Program-made: the position numbers and the translations under genes
Assembly: GCF_000004195.4 (NCBI RefSeq)
Contig: NC_030678.2
Location: 31,162,201 to 31,226,200 of the forward strand
Reading direction: 5' to 3'
From: Xenopus tropicalis
Lineage: Eukaryota > Chordata > Amphibia > Anura > Pipidae
DNA length: 64,000 nucleotides
In this document: positions 1 through 13,500 of the stretch, one piece after another
Layout of the letters: every line of letters starts with the position of its first letter
How positions within the stretch are numbered: the stretch's first letter is position 1
Notes under the pieces: generated by a model
The model's database searches: none
Told to the model about the DNA's origin: nothing
What the model saw: only the letters and a program-made list of their open reading frames with translations

Positions 1-998
1 TGGCAAAATATTATATATTATAATTGTTCATGTTACATAATAGCTCATTTCCCAGAGTTCACACGTTTAACAGTCTGTTAATAGAATCAGCACAGCCAAG
101 TGCCCTATATACCCCATTATCCTCCCTTTAAAGTGCCTCGCTGCCTTGTAAATCATTGTGGTGGCGTCTCCCTGATCCTGCCACTCTGTACCCAATCACA
201 ACACAGGCAGATAGGGGCTGTTTAAGACAGCAATAGAGGGTGAGCCCATTCCCTTCTAAAGGTTCAACTGCTCTGCCTGAAATGGGGTTCTGTTGTGCTT
301 ACTTACGAACCCTGAATTATTAGGGTACATTTACCTGTGACCAAAATACTGTCTCTCTGGTTTTGCCAATATCTTAGCCTGGCTTGTATTGGCTGCCAGA
401 TACCAGCCGCAAGATCTCAAGCTCAGCACGAGAGTCTGCATTTGTGCATTGAAGAGCGACACATATTACACATCACCTTCACCCTTATTTCAGCCCGGAC
501 TGGGACACTTAATAGGCCCTGGCATTTCAAGTACATAGAGACCCAAACAGCCCAATAAATAGTGACTGGCTATGGCATCTTACAGCATTTATCTGCCCTC
601 ATTTACCCATTTATCCCTTTTCCCATCCTTACTTTACCTCATATCCCAATGTCCCCCTCACCATAACTTCTACCTTGCCTATTTCCCTACCTTTCCTACC
701 TTTCCTGACTCTCTTTCTCATTCACACACCTTATTATACCCTTTCCATGTTCCCGCTCTCCCCTAACTGCCTATTCCATTTCCGCACCCTCTCCACCTCT
801 TTTCTGTTTCCGTTTCCCTACCACCCCCTCACTGCCTTTTCCTATTCTAGTGAAAGTGACTCACCATTTGCCCCATGGTGTTAATGCTGGGATGGGACCG
901 TGTGTTATCTTCTCAAGCAGCTTCTGTGGTGGAAGTTTGCTGAATGCTAGGATGTAAAGATACAACACAAAAATATGATGACTGATGAATACAACATT
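1..998. other. No gene recognised; repeat fragment and pyrimidine-rich tract
   Basis: Positions about 490-580 match about 38300-38420 (shared motif gcctatggcatcttacagca and flanks), so this is a dispersed repeat. About 590-850 is strongly C/T-rich low-complexity sequence; the open frames there are by-products. The remaining kinase exons were not found here. Confidence 0.6.
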
Positions 999-1379
999 TG
1001 GGGCGATTCACTTAAATTCAAATTTTTAAGCTTTTTCGAATCCTGTAAATCTTGTAACTCAATTTTGTATGGGTTTTTTTTCTCAACTGACATACAAAAA
1101 ATGAATTGGGAATCAGGAAATCAATTATTACAATTGTTTTAAAAACTTGTATCTTAAAATAGCTTAAAAATGGAAAATACACCTTTTATTGGCCTATACA
1201 GGAGCTTGCCTGGTTTTATCTGCCAGTTCTTTACATTTGTGTTTTCAAATTTTATTAAATGGGTACATTTTCAAGTTTGAAAAGTCAAATTCTGAAAAAA
1301 TTTAAATTCCAGTTCTTTGCCTCAAAAAATGGTGTATTATGATAACAAAGCAAATTCAAATTTTAGTAAATTGGCCCCT
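999..1379. mobile_element. MITE-like element with inverted ends
   Basis: Begins ggggcgattcactt with AAATTCAAATTT and ends AAATTCAAATTTTAGTAAATTGGCCCC, an imperfect inversion. AT-rich, no coding. Resembles Harbinger-type frog MITEs by its GGGGC ends. Confidence 0.5.
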
Positions 1380-1500
1380 TTGTTTTTAATAATTAATAAT
1401 AATCTATGTTACGGTGTGACACATAAATGCCCCCTGACCATGCTACTAACAGTTCTACATGCAGTATAGTACATACGCGCACACACTAGGGTTTACTTAC

Positions 1501-1555
1501 AGAGATGTCCCTCCGCCATTTCAATGGCTGCAATGCCGAGTGACCAGATGTCAGC
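1501..1555 (-). CDS. Kinase exon: subdomain IX (DIWSLGIAAIEMAEG)
   Basis: Reads ADIWSLGIAAIEMAEGHLC, the subdomain IX helix of STE20 kinases (compare the family pattern DLWSLGITAIEMAEG). Acceptor cag at 1556-1558 and donor gtaagt at 1495-1500. It enters in phase 0 and leaves in phase 1, so a further exon must lie left of the window. Confidence 0.88.
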
Positions 1556-4500
1556 CTGGATATGAAAATATGGGGAAAGACAGTTATTGGAAAAGAATAT
1601 ACACAGAGTACATGGACATAATTCCAGTTGCAGATGATTCAGATACTTCTGCTCCCTATCCACCCACACCCTGATAGTGATTCTATTTAGGATGCACAAT
1701 AAGAAATCCATTAGAAGCCTATAATCAAGTAGTGAAGTGCTGTGTCTTTTATGTCTAGAAAATGACCCCAAACTGAGATTCTTGTGTGTTACATGGAGTG
1801 TAACATGCCCATAAAGCATAAGCAGTCATATGAAGTTGGTTTCTAATATTCTTGTGTCCTGCACCTAAAATGCATTTCACTCTCTCATTTCAGATTCTCT
1901 TATCACAGAAACCACTTTACAGCTCTACATTGTCTGTTACGAGAGGGGTAAGTAAAGTGAGTGGAAAATTCCATGCAGTTCACCGCGTGTAAGTGACATA
2001 CATTTTATATAAAGGAGACTTAAACTCTAAACTAAATAGAGGGAAGACATCACAATACCTTATGGTCATACTCGAGGTCGTTGTTTCCAAAATTAGCCAG
2101 TACTTCTGGAGCCATGTATGTTATTGTCCCAGAAGTACTGCTGCTCTTTCCTCCGAAAGTGGCGAAGCCAAATTCGCCTGAAATTGTATAAGAAAAGCAG
2201 GAATGTTAATGTTCATTTAGAAATGCTAGCCACCAATAAACACCACGGAGAAAAAAATATCCTTGTGTTCAGAAGCGTCACTTACCGATCTTCACCTCTC
2301 CGAAGGAGGTGATTAAGATGTTGCCGGGCTTAATGTCATGGTGGATGACATTCTTTTTTTGCAGGTGGAAAAGGCCCTGAGAAATCAAGAAAGCAAAAGT
2401 AAGTATATAAATATTTTTGTACTCTTTAATTAGAAATATGCAGAATAGCACCAAGGAGTTCAACATGTGACCTACCGTGATGATGTTTTTGCAGATATAG
2501 GAGATCCACCTTTCTCCTAAGTGCTTTGAGGTGCCAATAAGGTCTTGTAAAGTGGCACCAGTGATAAACTCCGTAACAATCTAGAAAACAAATAAAGAAT
2601 ATTTGGTCAACTCTTTTATTTACCTAAAATTTTATTGGGAACCCCAGGAAAAGGCTTTGTGGCTTTAAGTCTTGGTGTGACTGCAATATCAGCTGCAACT
2701 GTTTCTCACCAAACTGGATCATGTTTACATCCAAAATGCTAACTTGTGTATTAGATCAGTATAAATTGGCATGTTGCTACGTAAATGTGTAACCTCTCCG
2801 AATAAACAGTTCCTTACCCAAAGTCCTTCTTCAGGTGGTGATGGTGTCCGTGAGGCCTGATGGTAATAAGCCCCATAGAAATCCACGATATTTTTGTGGC
2901 CTGACACCATTTGAAGGACTTCAACTTCCTTTTGGATTTCTTTTTGCTTCTAGTTTCAAACAAAAGGAACAATGTAAATTAAACAGATACAATAACAATT
3001 TCAAATACCCCAACCAAACTTGTTGTTATGAAAAATGACAGCTTTTTAAAATCCCTACATACGTATTGTATAATATGACGTAGACTCCTTAATTAAGTTC
3101 TTTAAAGGAACAGTAACACCAAAAAATGAAAGAGCTTTCAAGTAATAAAAATATAATGCACTGTTGCCCTGCACTGGTAAAACTGGTGTGTTTGCTACAG
3201 TAACACTACTATAATTTATATAATAAGCTGCTGTGTAGCCACGGGGGCAGCCATTTAAGCTGGAAAAAAGGAGAAAAGGCACAGGTTACATAGCAGATAA
3301 CAGATAAGCTCTGTAGAATACAATAGTGTTTTATCTGTTATCTGCTATGTGCCTATGCCTTTTTTCCTTTGAATGGCTGCCTCCATGGCTACATAGCAGC
3401 TTATTTATATAAATTATAGTAGACTTTCTGAAGTAAACACACAACTTTTACCAGTGCAGGGCAGCAGCACATTATATTTTAGTTACTTTTATACACTTTC
3501 ATTTTTTGGTGTTACTGTTCCTTTAATATTAAACTGTATTTGTTATTTTACAGTTACATAGTTATTAGGGACCAGGGTATTTCACTGACTGTATTTGGTT
3601 AACAAGTTCTCTTTCTACCGATAACCATAATGTAGGTATAACAAAAGGCTAATTAGTGTCTAATTACAGTAATCAGTAATCATGAAGACACATTACCTCT
3701 TGATCTTTCAGGATTACAATGGCCACCTCCATCCGTCTGTTTAGGTGCCATCCCTGTAACAAAAGTAGGAAAAGAAGCTCAGTGATTATTACTAACAAAA
3801 CAGTATGGGAAAGCAAATAGATATACAGAAGCATGTAAATATGGAAAGGTTTATTGGCTGCTTCTGAAGCACAAGAAAAACACAGAAAGGACAGTACTCT
3901 AGAGGGAACAGCCATTGGACAGGATTACAGAGAAACCTAAAAGAGCACACACATTTTAACACAGAATAAAATATCTTACAGTGTAAATCACTCCGTTGGG
4001 GTCCTCTCCAATTGGTTTCCCCAATCTAAAATATCTCCCGGGCTCCTGAAAAATAACATTGAAAATGTGATAAACTAATATTATGCAGTTGGACAAATAA
4101 CCTTTCTACCTTGTGAGAAGACTGGGGTCTGGAGAATTTAAGCCAAAATACAGTTTTACAGCTACTTACTGGGTATTTCTCAGCAAGTGAGATGGTGTTA
4201 TTCCCCTGAGGAAGAAAAAAGGGATTTAATCAGAGCAACTCATTTTGTGAAACTGCCAACATTATATGTTGTAGAACAAGGAAAGGATTAATTTACTATG
4301 TGGTGCCAGTATGTTAGTTAAAGTAGTTTGGCTCATACATAGGATGTTTATAATGGACTGGCAGTTTTGTCTGGTACATCTTGGTTAAAACAGAGAACAT
4401 TTTTGCTATATGAACCGAACCCTGAAGGTGCAGGTGCTTAAATATTTGCCCCTTTACAACTTTAGTTTAAGAAACAGGCCTGAACTTTACTTTGCTTATA

Positions 4501-7500
4501 GTTTAAATCCTCTCTATAAAAAGAATCCCTCTCTCCCACACAAGCTGAACCACTGGGCTTTGAGATTAGAGCAGCTCATTATCCAGAAGGATTGAAAATA
4601 GGGAAAGGCCCTTTAAATATAAATAAACCTCATTGAGACCCACCTCGTTGGTCGGAGGTTCCACTCGCTGTCTTTGGGAGATCTTGGGCCGGCAGGTGGT
4701 AGTGCCAGATTCCTGTGAAAGAAAATGTGTTGTTCTATAAACCGAACCCTCTTAAAGTAGAACTGCAACACCCAAATGTATATGTTTGTGCCCATAAATA
4801 AGGGGAGATAGAGCTTTGGAGCGGGCTTGATGGTTGTTATGTTTTGCAGTGTCCGTTCTTTTAAAACCCTCATTGCTCTGATTGCAGGAGTATTTAAAGT
4901 GAAGCCTGCCTTGATCTTGGCTTTAGTGTGCATGTTCTAGAAGGGCAATGGGAGATGTGGAAGACCTGAGCGGATGGCAATGGAGGCAAAAAGTGGTGCT
5001 CAACCACCCCACAGAGCCCTTGTGCATTTGACCTTCAGGTAAGAGTGGAATGGGGCCTACATAAGAGTTAGCATGATGCGGTTGGATAGGGGGCCTGCTC
5101 GGAGCCCAAATAGGTATTGAGAGAAAAAATATGAAATTAAGGTCAAACCTCCTTGAGGTCTTTCACACCCTCTTCGCTCAGTACCGAGCTCTCTTCCTGG
5201 CTGGTGTTGGTGCCAGTTTCTGTTGGTGACGCCTGGTAAATATAAATACAATTTCTCAACCGTCTCATTGAGAGCTTAAAAGTGTCAATAAAACATGTTA
5301 TATTAGAACTATTCGGCTTCCTAGAGAAACGGTCACAATGGATTTTATGTAGCCGAATATTTTAATAATTGTGTTTCTCTTTTACATAATACAAAGGTTT
5401 GCTGGTTACCTCACAGATCTCAGGTTGAGGATCGTCACTTTCCTCCAGGGTTTCCTGGTTAAGAGAGAAAATGTTATAAGATCGCTCAGTTCAGTAAATA
5501 ATATGATAAAATGATTGTTATGGTTATTTTCTGCTTACCTGATAATGGCAGGGGCTGGTGTCGGCGCTCGCCTGCACTATCCGTTCTTCCTCCTGGTTAA
5601 GTCAGAAAAAAAGATTTTAAAAATAATTTCATGGCTGCAGTAAAAACTGAGCCCTTTTAAACACATTGCCTGACGCAATGGTTCTGGGTGCAGACCAGGA
5701 AGAAGGCTGATGCCTTAATTTCTGGCCAAGTAGGTAGTGTCTAACAAATTGCCACCCCAAATCCAATCTGTATTTGATATTCTCTTAAAATATCTTTTTC
5801 TATTGTGATCTTATTATTTTGTCTTACCTGACAGATGTTCTCATCAGGGTTTTCGGGAGTCTTGCTTAAAATATAGGGTGATTTTTATTTGCCCGACACA
5901 GTGGTACTTATTTACTTATATAGGGTGAATGCCGGATGCGGTGACACATCAAAAAGCATTTAGGAACATAGAGTCGGATTCTTTGCCTGTGTTTATCCAC
6001 AGCCGAGAATCTAGCACGTGTGGCAGTAGCCTATGAGTTAAAATGTATGAGTGTATGTAATCGTAGCAACCAATCATATTTTTTTTATTTTCTAATTTAT
6101 ACACGCTAGAAGAGCGGTAAGAAACAGATGCTGACTGGTTGGTATGGGCAACTGCATTTGAGCAAGTTAGCCTCAGTTACACTATGTTAGTAAATAAAAA
6201 ATTTTTTACTGTTGGGTAAATATTATTATTCTTTACAGATACTATTCATGACCCCTGTAGCTCTAATACAAACGGAGCCCTTTTAAATACATTGAGACCC
6301 CTGCAAAATGTTTGGCCCATACCTCACAGGTGTTATCCTGAGGGACTCCGCTGTCATCCAATGATTCCTAGTTAAGAAAGAAAACCTCAGATCAGCAGAG
6401 AATATGATAAAAATGCATCTTTTTTATTCATTTGTAATTTTCTGCTTACCTCATAGTGGCAGGGGCTGGATTTGCTGCTCGCCTGCACTATCAGTTCTTC
6501 CTCCTGGTTAAGTCAGAAAGGAAGATTTTTAAAAATAATTTCATGGCTCCAATAAAAACTGAGCCCTTTTAAATAAATTGCCTGACGCAATGGTTCTGTA
6601 TGCAGACCAGGAAGAAGGCTGATGCCAGTGTAGGGGCTAATTCGTGGCCTGTGTTTTTCTGATGGCCAAGATCAGCCCCCCTCCCATGTGGCATTAGTCT
6701 TAATTTCTGGCCAAGTAGGGGGTGCCTAACAAATTGCCACCCCAAAGCGAAACTCTAATTTGATATTCTCTTATAATATCGTTCTATTGTGACCCTATTA
6801 TTTTCCCTTACCTGACAGATGTTCTCATCAGGGAATTCTTGAGTCTCCTGTTTGAAAAAAGGTAAGAAAAAGATATTACACATAGTAATATTTCTGTTTT
6901 TAAGAAGCTGATATACAGTCTTGCATAAAATATAGGGTGATTTTTATTTGCCCGACACAGTGGTACTTATTTACTTATATAGGGTCAATGCCGGATGCGG
7001 TGGCACATCAAAAAGCATTTAGGAACATAGAGTCGGATTCTTTGCCTGTGTTTATCCACAGCCGAGAATCTAGCACCTGTGGCAGGAGCCTATGAGTTAA
7101 AATGTATGAGTGTATGTAATCGTAGCAACCAATCATATTTTTTTTATTTTCTAATTTATACACGCTAGAAGACCGGTAAGAAACAGATGCTGACTGGTTA
7201 ACTGAGGCTAACTAGCTCGAATTCAGTTGCCTACTCCAAACTATGTTAGTAATAATTTTCACGGTTGGGTAAATATTATTATTATTATCCTTTACAGATA
7301 CTATTCATGACCCCTGTAGCTCCAATACAAACTGAGCCCTTTTAAATACATTGGGACCCCTGCAAAATGTTTGGCCCTTACCTCACAGGTGTTATCCTGA
7401 GGGTCTCCGCTGTCATCGAAACATTCCTGGTTAAGAAAGAAAACCTCAGATCAGCAGAGAATATTATAAAAATGAATCTTTTTCATTTGATTGTAATTTT

Positions 7501-10500
7501 CTGCTTACCTCATAGTGGCAGGGGTTGGTGTTGCTGCTCGCCTGCACTATCCGTTCCTCCTCCTGGTTAAGTCAGAAAAAAAGATTTTAAAAATAATTTC
7601 ATGGCTCCAATAAAAACTGAGCCCTTTTAAATAAATTGCCTGACGCAATGGTTCTGGGTGCAGACCAGGAAGAAGGCTGATGCCTTAATTTCTGGCCAAG
7701 TAGGCCGTTCCTAACAAATTGCCACCCCCAAAGTGAATCTGCATTTGATATTGTGACCCTATTATTTTGTCTTACCTGACAGATGTTCTCATCAGGGTTT
7801 TCGGGAGTCTCCTGATTGAATAAAGGTAAGAAAAAGATATTGTACATTGTAATTTTTCTGTTTTAAAGAAGCTGATATACTGTCTTGCTTAAAATATAGG
7901 GTGATTTTTATTTGCCCGACACAGTGGTACTTATTTACTTATATAGGGTGAATGCCGGATGCGGTGACACATCAAAAAGCATTTAGGAACATAGAGTCGG
8001 ATTCTTTGCCTGTGTTTATCCACAGCCGAGAATCTAGCACGTGTGTCAGGAGCCTATGAGTTAAAATGTATGAGTGTATGTAATCGTAGCCACCAATCAT
8101 ATTTTTTTTATTTTCTAATTTATACACGCTAGAAGACCGGTAAGAAACAGATGCTGACTGGTTGGTATGGGCAACTCCATTTGAGCAAGTTAGCCTCAGT
8201 TACACTATGTTAGTAAATAATTTTTACTCTTGGGTAAATATTATTATTCTTTACAGATACTATTCATGACCCCTGTAGCTCCAATACAAACGGAGCCCTT
8301 TTAAATATATTGGGACCCCTGCAAAATGTTTCGCCCATACCTCACAGGTGTTATCCTGAGGGTCTCCACTTTCATCCAAACATTCCTGATTAAGAAAGAA
8401 AACCTCAGATCAGCAGAGAATATGATAAAAATGCATCTTTTTCATTTGTTTGTAATTTTCTGCTTACCTCATAGTGGCAGGGGCTGGATTTGCTGCTCGC
8501 CTGCACTATCAGTTCTTCCTCCTGGTGAAGTCAGAAAGGAAGATTTTTAAAAATAATTTCATGGCTCCAATAAAAACTGAGCCCTTTTAAATAAATTGCC
8601 TGACGCAATGGTTCTGGGTGCAGACCAGGAAGAAGGCTGATGCCAGTGTAGGGGCTAATTCGTGGCCTGTGTTTTTCTGAAGGCCAAGATCAGCCCCCCT
8701 CCCATGTGGCATTAGTCTTAATTTCTGGCCAAGTAGGGGGTGCCTAACAAATTGCCACCCCAAAGCGAAACTCTAATTTGATATTCTCTTATAATATCGT
8801 TCTATTGTGACCCTATTATTTTCCCTTACCTGACAGATGTTCTCATCAGGGAATTCTTGAGTCTCCTGTTTGAAAAAAGGTAAGAAAAAGATATTACACA
8901 TAGTAATATTTCTGTTTTTAAGAAGCTGATATACAGTCTTACATAAAATATAGGGTGATTTTTATTTGCCCGACACAGTGGTACTTATTTACTTATATAG
9001 GGTCAATGCCGGATGCGGTGGCACATCAAAAAGCATTTAGGAACATAGAGTCGGATTCTTTGCCTGTGTTTATCCACAGCCGAGAATCTAGCACCTGTGG
9101 CAGGAGCCTATGAGTTAAAATGTATGAGTGTATGTAATCGTAGCAACCAATCATATTTTTTTTATTTTCTAATTTATACACGCTAGAAGACCGGTAAGAA
9201 ACAGATGCTGACTGGTTAACTGAGGCTAACTAGCTCGAATTCAGTTGCCTACTCCAAACTATGTTAGTAATAATTTTCACGGTTGGGTAAATATTATTAT
9301 TATTATTATCCTTTACAGATACTATTCATGACCCCTGTAGCTCCAATACAAACTGAGCCCTTTTAAATACATTGGGACCCCTGCAAAATGTTTGGCCCTT
9401 ACCTCACAGGTGTTATCCTGAGGGACTCCGCTGTCATCCAAACATTCCTGGTTAAGAAAGAAAACCTCAGATCAGCAGAGAATATGATAAAAATGAATCT
9501 TTTTCATTTGATTGTAATTTTCTGCTTACCTCATAGTGGCAGGGGCTGGTGTTGCTGCTCGCCTGCACTATCCGTTCCTCCTCCTGGTTAAGTCAGAAAA
9601 AAAGATTTTAAAAATAATTTCATGGCTCCAATAAAAACTGAGCCCTTTTAAATAAATTGCCTGACGCAATGGTTCTGGGTGCAGACCAGGAAGAAGGCTG
9701 ATGCCTTAATTTCTGGCCAAGTAGGCCGTTCCTAACAAATTGCCACCCCCAAAGTGAATCTGCATTTGATATTGTGACCCTATTATTTTGTCTTACCTGA
9801 CAGATGTTCTCATCAGGGTTTTCGGGAGTCTCCTGATTGAATAAAGGTAAGAAAAAGATATTGTACATTGTAATTTTTCTGTTTTAAAGAAGCTGATATA
9901 CTGTCTTGCTTAAAATATAGGGTGATTTTTATTTGCCCGACACAGTGGTACTTATTTACTTATATAGGGTGAATGCCGGATGTGGTGACACATCAAAAAG
10001 CATTTAGGAACATAGAGTCGGATTCTTTGCCTGTGTTTATCCACAGCCGAGAATCTAGCACCTGTTGCAGGAGCCTATGAGTTAAAATGTATGAGTGTAT
10101 GTAATCGTAGCCACCAATCATATTTTTTTTATTTTCTAATTTATACACGCTAGAAGACCGGTAAGAAACAGATGCTGACTGGTTGGTATGGGCAACTCCA
10201 TTTGAGCAAGTTAGCCTCAGTTACACTATGTTAGTAAATAATTTTTACTCTTGGGTAAATATTATTATTCTTTACAGATACTATTCATGACCCCTGTAGC
10301 TCCAATACAAACGGAGCCCTTTTAAATATATTGGGACCCCTGCAAAATGTTTCGCCCATACCTCACAGGTGTTATCCTGAGGGTCTCTACTTTCATCCAA
10401 ACATTCCTGATTAAGAAAGAAAACCTCAGATCAGCAGAGAATATGATAAAAATGCATCTTTTTCATTTGTTTGTAATTTTCTGCTTACCTCATAGTTGCA

Positions 10501-13500
10501 GGGGCTGGTGTTGGTGCTCGCCTGCACTATCCGTTCCTCCTCCTGGTTAGGTCAGAAATAAAGATTTTAAAAATAATTTCATGGCTCCAATAAAAACTGT
10601 TCCCTTTTAAATACATTGCCTGACACAATGGTTCTGGGTGCAGACCAGGAAGAAGGCTGATGCCAGTGTAGGGTCTAATTCGTGGTCTGTGTTTTTCTGA
10701 AGGCCAAGATCAGCCCCCCTCCCATGTGGCATTAGTCTTAATTTCTGGCCAAGTAGGCGGTGCCTACCTCCTTATCTGCCGTTTCAGCCCTGAAGGTTAG
10801 TGACAGATTGAACGATCTTTCGTGCAACCAATGGTCGCACGAAAGATCGCAGAATTGCCACGTGTGTTGCCACCTTTAGTCTTAGTTTCTTGCCAAGTAG
10901 GGGGTGCCTAACAAATTTCCACCCAAAAGCGAAACCCTAATTTTAAATTCTCTTATAATATCGTTCTATTGTGACCTATTATTTTGTCTTACCTGACAGA
11001 TGTTCTCATCAGGGAAGTCTGGAGTCTCCTGAAAGGTAAGAAAAAGATATTGTACATTGTAATATTTCTGTTTTAAAGAAGCTGATATACAGTCTTGCAT
11101 AAAATATTGGGTGATTTTTTATTTGCCCGACACAGTGGTACTTATTTACTTATATAGGGTCAATGCCGGGTGTGGTGACACATCAAAAAGCATTTAGGAA
11201 CATAGGGTCAGATTCTTTGCCTGTGTTTATCCACAGCCGAGAATCTAGCACCTGTTGCAGGAGCCTATGAGTTAAAATGTATGAGTGTATGTAATCGTAG
11301 CCACCAATCATATTTTTTTTATTTTCTAATATACACGCTAGAAGAGCGGATAGAAACAGATGCTGACTGGTTGGTATGGGCAACTGCATTTGAGCAAGTT
11401 AGCCTCAGTTACACTATGTTAGTAAATAATTTTTACTCTTGGGTAAATATTATTATTCTTTACAGATACTATTCATGACCCCTGTAGCTCCAATACAAAC
11501 GGAGCCCTTTTAAATATATTGGGACCCCTGCAAAATGTTTCGCCCATACCTCACAGGTGTTATCCTGAGGGTCTCCACTTTCATCCAAACATTCCTGATT
11601 AAGAAAGAAAACCTCAGATCAGCAGAGAATATGATAAAAATGCATCTTTTTCATTTGTTTGTAATTTTCTGCTTACCTCATAGTGGCAGGGGCTGGATTT
11701 GCTGCTCGCCTGCACTATCAGTTCTTCCTCCTGGTTAAGTCAGAAAGGAAGATTTTTAAAAATAATTTCATGGCTCCAATAAAAACTGAGCCCTTTTAAA
11801 TAAATTGCCTGACGCAATGGTTCTGGGTGCAGACCAGGAAGAAGGCTGATGCCAGTGTAGGGGCTAATTCGTGGCCTGTGTTTTTCTGAAGGCCAAGATC
11901 AGCCCCCCTCCCATGTGGCATTAGTCTTAATTTCTGGCCAAGTAGGGGGTGCCTAACAAATTGCCACCCCAAAGCGAAACTCTAATTTGATATTCTCTTA
12001 TAATATCGTTCTATTGTGACCCTATTATTTTCCCTTACCTGACAGATGTTCTCATCAGGGAATTCTTGAGTCTCCTGTTTGAAAAAAGGTAAGAAAAAGA
12101 TATTACACATAGTAATATTTCTGTTTTTAAGAAGCTGATATACAGTCTTGCATAAAATATAGGGTGATTTTTATTTGCCCGACACAGTGGTACTTATTTA
12201 CTTATATAGGGTCAATGCCGGATGCGGTGGCACATCAAAAAGCATTTAGGAACATAGAGTCGGATTCTTTGCCTGTGTTTATCCACAGCTGAGAATCTAG
12301 CACCTGTGGCAGGAGCCTATGAGTTAAAATGTATGAGTGTATGTAATCGTAGCAACCAATCATATTTTTTTTATTTTCTAATTTATACACGCTAGAAGAC
12401 CGGTAAGAAACAGATGCTGACTGGTTAACTGAGGCTAACTAGCTCGAATTCAGTTGCCTACTCCAAACTATGTTAGTAATAATTTTCACGGTTGGGTAAA
12501 TATTATTATTATTATCCTTTATAGATACTATTCATGACCCCTGTAGCTCCAATACAAACTGAGCCCTTTTAAATACATTGGGACCCCTGCAAAATGTTTG
12601 GCTCTTACCTCACAGGTGTTATCCTGAGGGACTCCGCTGTCATCCAAACATTCCTGGTTAAGAAAGAAAACCTCAGATCAGCAGAGAATATGATAAAAAT
12701 GAATCTTTTTCATTTGATTGTAATTTTCTGCTTACCTCATAGTGGCAGGGGCTGGTGTCGGCGCTCGCCTGCACTATCCGTTCCTCCTCCTGGTTAAGTC
12801 AGAAAAAAAGATTTTAAAAATAATTTCATGGCTCCAATAAAAACTGAGCCCTTTTAAATAAATTGCCTGACGCAATGGTTCTGGGTGCAGACCAGGAAGA
12901 AGGCTGATGCCTTAATTTCTGGCCAAGTAGGCCGTTCCTAACAAATTGCCACCCCCAAAGTGAATCTGCATTTGATATTGTGACCCTATTATTTTGTCTT
13001 ACCTGACAGATGTTCTCATCAGGGTTTTCGGGAGTCTCCTGATTGAATAAAGGTAAGAAAAAGATATTGTACATTGTAATTTTTCTGTTTTAAAGAAGCT
13101 GATATACTGTCTTGCTTAAAATATAGGGTGATTTTTATTTGCCCGACACAGTGGTGCTTATTTACTTATATAGGGTGAATGCCGGATGCGGTGACACATC
13201 AAAAAGCATTTAGGAACATAGAGTCGGATTCTTTGCCTGTGTTTATCCACAGCCGAGAATCTAGCACGTGTGGCAGGAGCCTATGAGTTAAAATGTATGA
13301 GTGTATGTAATCGTAGCAACCAATCATATTTTTTTTATTTTCTAATTTATACACGCTAGAAGACCGGTAAGAAACAGATGCTGACTGGTTGGTATGGGCA
13401 ACTCCATTTGAGCAAGTTAGCCTCAGTTACACTATGTTAGTAAATAATTTTTACTGTTGGGTAAATATTATTATTCTTTACAGATACTATTCATGACCCC

